Shown here one piece after another: positions 58,994 through 64,000 of a stretch of DNA of 64,000 nucleotides. The position numbers and the translations under genes were made by a program. Numbering within the stretch: the stretch's first letter is position 1; the number at the start of each line of letters is the position of its first letter. Source of the DNA: Enterobacteriaceae bacterium RIT714. GTDB lineage: Bacteria > Pseudomonadota > Gammaproteobacteria > Enterobacterales > Enterobacteriaceae. The DNA is taken from positions 124,001 through 188,000 of the forward strand of contig WJYB01000006.1 of NCBI GenBank assembly GCA_009668015.1, read 5' to 3'. The notes beneath the pieces are model-generated. The model was given only the letters and a program-made list of their open reading frames with translations. It made no database searches and was not told the DNA's origin.

Positions 58994-60242
58994 TACGGTG
59001 ATCATTGGCGGCGGCCTCGCAGGGATTCTGTGTGGCCTTAAGCTCACCCAACGCGGCCTGCGCTGCGCGATCGTCAGTCGCGGTCAGAGCGCCCTGCATT
59101 TCTCTTCTGGCTCACTGGACCTGCTGGGCGCGTTGCCGGACGGTTCTCCCGTCCAGACACCGCTCGCCACGCTGCAAAAAACCGACGTTTTGCCACCCGG
59201 GCATCCTTATCGACTGGTGGGCGGGGAGAATATTGCCCGCCTGGCTTTTGAAACCGAATCACTGCTCGCATCGTGCGGGGCGCGTATGCAGGGAAATGCC
59301 CGGCAAAACCACCCGCGCGTGACTCCGCTTGGTACGCTCCGTCCCGCCTGGCTGAGTCCTGAAGAAGTCCCGGTATCGCCTTTGGCCACATCACGCGTGC
59401 GCGTGGTCGGGATCAGCGGTTTTCTCGATTTCCAGGCGCATCTTGCTGCGGCATCCTTGCGTCAGCAGGGAATGAGCGCGGATACCGCTGAAATTGAGCT
59501 ACCGGAACTCGACGTGCTGCGTGAAAACCCCAGCGAATTTCGGGCGGTCAATATTGCCCGACTGCTGGATAAAGAAACGAACTGGCCTGTCCTGTTTGCG
59601 GCGCTGGAGCCGCTCTGCCAGGGATATGACGTACTGTATATGCCCGCCTGTTTCGGGCTGAACGATAACCGCCTGTGGCGCTGGCTGTCTGACCGTCTCC
59701 CCTGTGCGCTCTGTCTGTTACCCACGCTTCCGCCTTCCGTTCCCGGCATTCGCCTGCACCACCAGCTCCAGCGCCAGTTTATCGCCCAGGGTGGCGTATG
59801 GATGGCTGGCGACGAAGTCAAAAAGGTGACGCTGGCGGACGGTGTGGTGAGCCATATCTGGACGCGCAACCATGAGGATATCCCGCTGCGCGCGCGTTTT
59901 GTGGTGCTGGCAAGCGGCAGCTTCTTCAGCAACGGGCTGCTTAGCACCCGCGACGGGATACAGGAAGCGGTGATGGGCCTGGACGTGCGGCAAACCGACT
60001 CCAGGGCCGACTGGTATCAGAGCGATTTCTTTGCCCCCCAACCCTGGCAACAATTTGGCGTCATTACCGATGAGACTCTGCGTCCACGGATCTCCGGCGT
60101 GGCGATCGACAACCTTTATGCCATTGGCTCGGTGCTGGGCGGATTTGATCCCATCGCGCAGGGCTGCGGTGGCGGCGTGTGTGCCATAACGGCGGCTTAC
60201 GTCGCCGAACACATTTGCCAGCGCGCGGAGGCCGACCAATGA
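58983..60242 (+). CDS. glpB: Anaerobic glycerol-3-phosphate dehydrogenase subunit B
   Basis: 419-residue FMN-type subunit that carries electrons from GlpA to GlpC. The nucleotide-binding motif [13 protein letters not shown] is at about 9-21. Begins [10 protein letters not shown] inside the end of glpA and ends in the ATGA overlap with glpC, which supports coupling. A longer frame upstream runs through glpA and was not used. Confidence 0.95.
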   Translation: MKFDTVIIGGGLAGILCGLKLTQRGLRCAIVSRGQSALHFSSGSLDLLGALPDGSPVQTPLATLQKTDVLPPGHPYRLVGGENIARLAFETESLLASCGARMQGNARQNHPRVTPLGTLRPAWLSPEEVPVSPLATSRVRVVGISGFLDFQAHLAAASLRQQGMSADTAEIELPELDVLRENPSEFRAVNIARLLDKETNWPVLFAALEPLCQGYDVLYMPACFGLNDNRLWRWLSDRLPCALCLLPTLPPSVPGIRLHHQLQRQFIAQGGVWMAGDEVKKVTLADGVVSHIWTRNHEDIPLRARFVVLASGSFFSNGLLSTRDGIQEAVMGLDVRQTDSRADWYQSDFFAPQPWQQFGVITDETLRPRISGVAIDNLYAIGSVLGGFDPIAQGCGGGVCAITAAYVAEHICQRAEADQ

Positions 60243-61429
60243 ACGATACCCGTTTCGAAAGCTGCATAAAATGCACCGTTTGTACCACCGTCTGCCCGGT
60301 GAGTAGCGTCAACCCACGCTATCCCGGACCGAAGCAGGCAGGCCCCGATGGGGAACGTCTGCGCCTGAAAGATGGCGCGCTGTACGATGAGGCGCTGAAA
60401 TACTGCATCAACTGCAAGCGCTGCGAAGTGGCTTGCCCTTCTGATGTCAGAATCGGCGATATCATTCAGCGCGCACGCGCACAATACAGCCAACACAAAC
60501 CCACCCTGCGTGACGCCATCTTAAGCCACACCGATCTGATGGGCAGCGTCTCGACGCCGTTTGCGCCGCTGGTGAATGCGGTCACGTCGTTGAAACCGGT
60601 TCGTCAGTTGCTCGATGTGACACTGAAAATAGATAACCATCGTAAGCTGCCAAAATACTCGCACGGCACCTTCCGCCGCTGGTACAAATCCGTCGCCGCG
60701 CAACAGGCGCAGTATGCCGACCAGGTGGCGTTCTTTCACGGCTGTTTTGTCAACTATAACCACCCGCAGTTGGGTAAAGACCTGATAACGGTGCTTAATG
60801 CCATGGGCACGGGCGTACAGCTGCTGAGCAAAGAGAAGTGTTGCGGCGTACCGCTGATTGCCAACGGATTCACTGACAAGGCGCGCAAGCAGGCTCAACA
60901 TAACGTCTCATCACTTCGCGAAGCGATTGTCGACAGAGAGCTTCCGGTTCTGGCGACGTCGTCCACCTGTACCTTTACGCTGCGTGATGAGTATCCGCAC
61001 GTGCTGGACGTGGATAACAGCGGCCTGCGCGAACACATTGAACTGGCGACACGTTTTATCTGGCGCAAGCTGGATAACGGACAGACACTACCGCTGAAGA
61101 CGTTACCGCTGAAAGTGGTCTATCACACGCCGTGTCATATGGAAAAAATGGGCTGGTCAATCTATACGCTGGAACTGCTCAGGCTCATCCCTGGCCTGGA
61201 GCTGACGGTGCTGGATTCGCGCTGCTGCGGAATTGCGGGCACATATGGCTTTAAGCGCGAAAACTACGCCACGTCGCAGGCTATCGGCGCACCATTGTTT
61301 CAACAGATTGAGGAGAGTGGCGCGGATTTAGTGGTGAGCGACTGCGAAACCTGCAAATGGCAGATCGAGATGTCCACGAGCCTTCGCTGTGAACATCCGA
61401 TTACCCTGCTGGCCAAAGCGCTGAATTAA
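60239..61429 (+). CDS. glpC: Anaerobic glycerol-3-phosphate dehydrogenase subunit C
   Basis: 396-residue iron-sulphur subunit that links GlpAB to the menaquinone pool in the membrane. Two ferredoxin-type cysteine motifs are at the N-terminus ([12 protein letters not shown] and [12 protein letters not shown]), and two CCG domains follow (KCCGVPL and SRCCGIAG). Same length as E. coli GlpC. Start overlaps glpB by four bases; a hairpin follows. Confidence 0.97.
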   Translation: MNDTRFESCIKCTVCTTVCPVSSVNPRYPGPKQAGPDGERLRLKDGALYDEALKYCINCKRCEVACPSDVRIGDIIQRARAQYSQHKPTLRDAILSHTDLMGSVSTPFAPLVNAVTSLKPVRQLLDVTLKIDNHRKLPKYSHGTFRRWYKSVAAQQAQYADQVAFFHGCFVNYNHPQLGKDLITVLNAMGTGVQLLSKEKCCGVPLIANGFTDKARKQAQHNVSSLREAIVDRELPVLATSSTCTFTLRDEYPHVLDVDNSGLREHIELATRFIWRKLDNGQTLPLKTLPLKVVYHTPCHMEKMGWSIYTLELLRLIPGLELTVLDSRCCGIAGTYGFKRENYATSQAIGAPLFQQIEESGADLVVSDCETCKWQIEMSTSLRCEHPITLLAKALN

Positions 61430-61435
61430 TCATGG

Positions 61436-61458
61436 CCGGGGCGGTTTGCCCCGGTTTG
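61436..61458 (+). terminator. Terminator of glpABC
   Basis: CCGGGGC (61436-61442), loop GGTTT, GCCCCGG (61448-61454), followed by TTTGCT. Weak T-run; 6 bp after the glpC stop. Confidence 0.7.
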
Positions 61459-61459
61459 C

Positions 61460-62659
61460 TCACTCAATAAACAGCGATTCGACGACATTTATCCAGCCGT
61501 GTTCGCTGGCAACATCTTTCCCGTTCAGCCAGCGGCGCAGCATGTTCAGCGCCATCATCGCGCAAACTTCCTGCCGTACCTGCAGACTGTGGCGCGTGAC
61601 GCTCATCTTGACCCGTAGCGCATGTGTACCCTGCGGCGTGGCGAGCGCGAAGTTGAGATGTTCATCTTCAAGCCCGGTCACCGCCAGCGCCAGCCCGGCA
61701 AAATGTTTCGTTCGGCGGTCCGCCGCCCAGTGCGCGGTTTGCGCCAGCGTTTCTTCCTGCGATGGCACCACTTCGCTGGCCAGCAGCGAGGCATTTTCAC
61801 GCGATAGCTGTAACGCCAGCAAACCGCCGGTGAACTGCTCGCTCAGCGTCAGGCTTAGCTGACGCTCCTGTAAATGGCGGGCTATTTGCGCAGGCAAACC
61901 CTCCGTACCTTCAAAAATCAGGTTTTCGCCTGCCACCCGCTGCACTTCAGGCCACGCCGCCAGCATCGCTGCCTTATGGACTGCCGGGCCGGTAAGCTTC
62001 AGCTCGATAATGGGCATCGAAGAGCGATATCCCATGGATACGCCTTCTGGCAGCTCAAGATGATCGAGACTCTGCGCCAGGTCGCTCTCTGAGCGACCAA
62101 AGGTGGTCAGACGCAGACAAACCGGAGGCTCCGGCAGTGTGAACCGCTCGCGCAGGCGCGGCATAATTTCCTGCTCGACCATCACTTTAAATTCAGAGGG
62201 AACGCCGGGGGTAAAGAACATCAGGCAACGATTGAGCTTGACGGCGAATCCGCAAGCCGTGCCGACCGGATTATCAATCAGCTCGGCGCTGGCCGGGATT
62301 TCAGCCTGCTTGCGATTACTTGGCGCCATCACCCGGCCACGCTCGGTGAAGAAACGCTCCATTTGCTCCAGCCACTCGGTGTGCAGGACCAGCTCCTCAC
62401 CTTTTGCCGTTGCCGCCGCAAGAGCACTGAGATCGTCGCTGGTCGGCCCCAGACCGCCGTTGACGATCAGCACATCCGCCTGTTCGCTACGCTCGCGCAG
62501 AACGGTGACTAAAGCATCCAGACTGTCACCGACGGTGTTGCGGCGCGTTAAAGGTAATCCCTGTTCAAAGAAATAATTGGCCAGCCAGGCCGCATTGGTA
62601 TCGGTAATTTGTCCATGCAGCACTTCGTCGCCAGTGGACAGCATTTCCACGCTTATCAT
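61460..62659 (-). CDS. yfaY: CinA-like protein YfaY
   Basis: 399-residue protein of the CinA/PncC superfamily. An N-terminal MoCF (molybdopterin-binding-like) domain has GDEVLHGQITDTN and NGGLGPTSDD; a C-terminal domain resembles the NMN deamidase region. E. coli YfaY is reported to lack the NMN deamidase activity of PncC, so the function is unclear. The frame continues upstream to 62689, but the family start is MISVEMLSTGDE at 62659. Faces glpC tail to tail. Confidence 0.9.
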   Translation of the reverse strand: MISVEMLSTGDEVLHGQITDTNAAWLANYFFEQGLPLTRRNTVGDSLDALVTVLRERSEQADVLIVNGGLGPTSDDLSALAAATAKGEELVLHTEWLEQMERFFTERGRVMAPSNRKQAEIPASAELIDNPVGTACGFAVKLNRCLMFFTPGVPSEFKVMVEQEIMPRLRERFTLPEPPVCLRLTTFGRSESDLAQSLDHLELPEGVSMGYRSSMPIIELKLTGPAVHKAAMLAAWPEVQRVAGENLIFEGTEGLPAQIARHLQERQLSLTLSEQFTGGLLALQLSRENASLLASEVVPSQEETLAQTAHWAADRRTKHFAGLALAVTGLEDEHLNFALATPQGTHALRVKMSVTRHSLQVRQEVCAMMALNMLRRWLNGKDVASEHGWINVVESLFIE

Positions 62660-62750
62660 CGTGTTCTCCCACGTATTTGGTGGAAACACTATAGCGCAAT
62701 CAGATGTGGGGGGAAGAGAAACAGGCGCGGCAGAACACCGCGCCAGAAAA

Positions 62751-63290
62751 TCAGAAACCTGCGCTTACGCCAACGTATGGGCCATCGGCCAGCGCGTTGT
62801 CACGATTACCGTCTTTCCCTGCGAGGTTCAGGTAACGATAACCGGCTTCGATGGTGATTGGACGCATGATAGTCCAGCGCGCACCCGCGTTGGCTTCTTC
62901 GTAGCTGTCGATACCGCTGGAGAGGGAATCCGGAGAATAGTAGTACTCACCGAACAGCCCGAAGCTGTCGCCAATTTTCCACTGCAGACCACCGCCCACT
63001 GCCGCCGCGTAACCTTCGCTACCGTCGTTCGGATTGGTGTAGATGCCTTTCCCGCCAACGGTCGCCAGGAAAGGTCCCAGTGGAACATTCAGACCCAGGC
63101 CGAGGCTTGCTGCGTCGCCGTCGTCATCGTTATGCGTCCAGCCGCCGGTGACCGCCAGTCCAGAGGTTTCCGTTCCCATGCCAAAGCCGAGGTGGGTATA
63201 ATCTTTACCCGCCTGGCCGCTAACAGAAATTGCGTTCGCCGCCGCAGATACACACATCAGGCCTAAGCCCATTAATGCCACTTTTTTCAT
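62751..63290 (-). CDS. yfaZ: YfaZ family outer-membrane protein
   Basis: 179-residue protein with a signal peptide (MKKVALMGLGLMCVSAAANA) and a glycine-rich beta-barrel-like body ending in Phe, as in small outer-membrane proteins. Function unknown; homologous in length and start to E. coli YfaZ. The frame extends upstream to 63416, but MKKVAL at 63290 begins the signal peptide and is the correct start. Downstream yfaY is in the same direction, 91 bp apart. Confidence 0.9.
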   Translation of the reverse strand: MKKVALMGLGLMCVSAAANAISVSGQAGKDYTHLGFGMGTETSGLAVTGGWTHNDDDGDAASLGLGLNVPLGPFLATVGGKGIYTNPNDGSEGYAAAVGGGLQWKIGDSFGLFGEYYYSPDSLSSGIDSYEEANAGARWTIMRPITIEAGYRYLNLAGKDGNRDNALADGPYVGVSAGF

Positions 63291-63461
63291 TGTCGTGATC
63301 CCACACTCATTAAATTTAGATGTCCCAAAACCGCGAGATTTTAACCCGAGTCGGGCTGGGATCAATGCTCTATGAGTGCCTATGCCCTTTAGATTGTAAC
63401 GATTTGAAACTTTCACGCTTTTTTTGTACTCAAAGCGCGTCCCGGCCCTCTGATTTCAGCG

Positions 63462-64000
63462 CTAGCCTTTCAGAAAAACATTAACCCATTGCTGTAGCGC
63501 GCGGCGCGAGATTTTAATTCCCCCGCTTTTAAGTTCGGCGGGCAATACCAGCCAGTGCTGCGGCTGCTGGAAACGAGCCAGCTTATCGCGAACCCATTCA
63601 GGAAAGAGGGCGATATCCGTGCCGGTATCACACTCCACCACGGCGACCGGTCGTTGACCAAACTCCGCGTCATCCAGCGGAACGACAAAAACCTGATGAA
63701 TCAGCGGATGCGCACTGATAACGCGTTCAAGTTCTTCGGGCTGGATCCCTTCACCGCCGCTGAAAAACAGATTATCCATGCGTCCCATGATCGTCAGGCG
63801 GCCATCAAGAAGTTCACCGCGATCGCGCGTGGCAAACCAGCCTTTCTCATTCACGAGTGGGATCTGTTTGCCGTCGCGCCAGTAGCCGCAGGCCATACTT
63901 TGCGCTTTCAGCCAGATCTCGCCATCAACAATACAGACCTCTCTGCCCGCGAGTGGATAACCCACATCGGCTTTTCCGTCCGCCTCTTTCGCACAGACGG
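63462..64000 (-). CDS. menE: o-succinylbenzoate-CoA ligase MenE, C-terminal part
   Basis: Partial: the gene runs off the window edge and about 178 codons remain. ATP-dependent acyl-CoA ligase of menaquinone synthesis. The frame continues to base 64000, past an internal GTG at 63965, as VCAKEADGKADVGYPL, which is ANL-family sequence. The A8 hinge of the family is visible (TRDRGELLDGRLTIMGRMDN), followed by the mobile C-terminal domain. The C-terminal lysine of ANL enzymes lies in GGIKISRRAL. The missing N-terminal half lies outside. Confidence 0.96.
   Translation of the reverse strand, partial: VCAKEADGKADVGYPLAGREVCIVDGEIWLKAQSMACGYWRDGKQIPLVNEKGWFATRDRGELLDGRLTIMGRMDNLFFSGGEGIQPEELERVISAHPLIHQVFVVPLDDAEFGQRPVAVVECDTGTDIALFPEWVRDKLARFQQPQHWLVLPAELKSGGIKISRRALQQWVNVFLKG

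Noticed and set aside
1..64000. CRISPR array, insertion sequence or toxin-antitoxin pair
   Set aside because: No regularly spaced direct repeats, no transposase-like protein and no recognisable toxin or antitoxin seen anywhere in the window.

Overview
This is a 64 kb stretch of chromosome from a member of the Enterobacteriaceae. Almost every gene can be matched, from memory, to the Escherichia coli K-12 region that runs from nfo to menE, in the same order and orientation and with very similar proteins (FruBKA, EfpL, YejABEF, RcsDBC, GyrA, NrdAB, GlpT, GlpABC). The E. coli gene order is not complete and there are extra genes (mgtE, a SulP transporter, uxuA beside yeiQ), so it is not E. coli. 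An Enterobacter/Lelliottia/Citrobacter/Klebsiella-type genus is plausible, but the window does not settle it. Most genes look GC-rich; the stretch after tRNA-Pro looks more AT-rich.

Layout. 1-6.8 kb: end of nfo; the fruBKA fructose PTS operon with two Cra operators; setB; yeiW; efpL. 6.9-11.6 kb: uxuA and yeiQ, divergent around a UxuR/ExuR-like operator, forming a possible complete hexuronate pair; then yeiR and lpxT. 12-20 kb: mepS, pdeN and the yejABEF peptide importer. 20-28 kb: yejG, bcr, rsuA, radD, rplY with its leader, yejK, yejL, pbgA and tRNA-Pro(GGG).

28.2-29.9 kb is the one stretch that is not core-like. Where E. coli carries narP, ccm and nap there are three small genes or ORFs (one weak ORF, one secreted Arg-Gln-Asp repeat protein, one two-helix membrane protein) and about 550 bp of structured non-coding DNA. 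30-41 kb: eco, mqo, then an inserted SulP/mgtE transporter pair, then yojI, alkB-ada, apbE and ompC.

41-51.7 kb: the micF sRNA, the Rcs phosphorelay (rcsD-rcsB and convergent rcsC), gyrA and ubiG. 52-55.7 kb: nrdA-nrdB-yfaE, i.e. class Ia ribonucleotide reductase with its ferredoxin, preceded by DnaA boxes and NrdR-like boxes. 55.7-61.4 kb: glpT and glpABC, divergent; glpQ is absent. 61.4-64 kb: yfaY, yfaZ and the C-terminal part of menE; the ais/arn/pmrD block that sits between yfaZ and menE in E. coli is absent.

I found no CRISPR array, insertion sequence, phage structural gene or recognisable defence system. The best places to look for something new are the small-gene island after tRNA-Pro and an orphan perfect inverted repeat within it.
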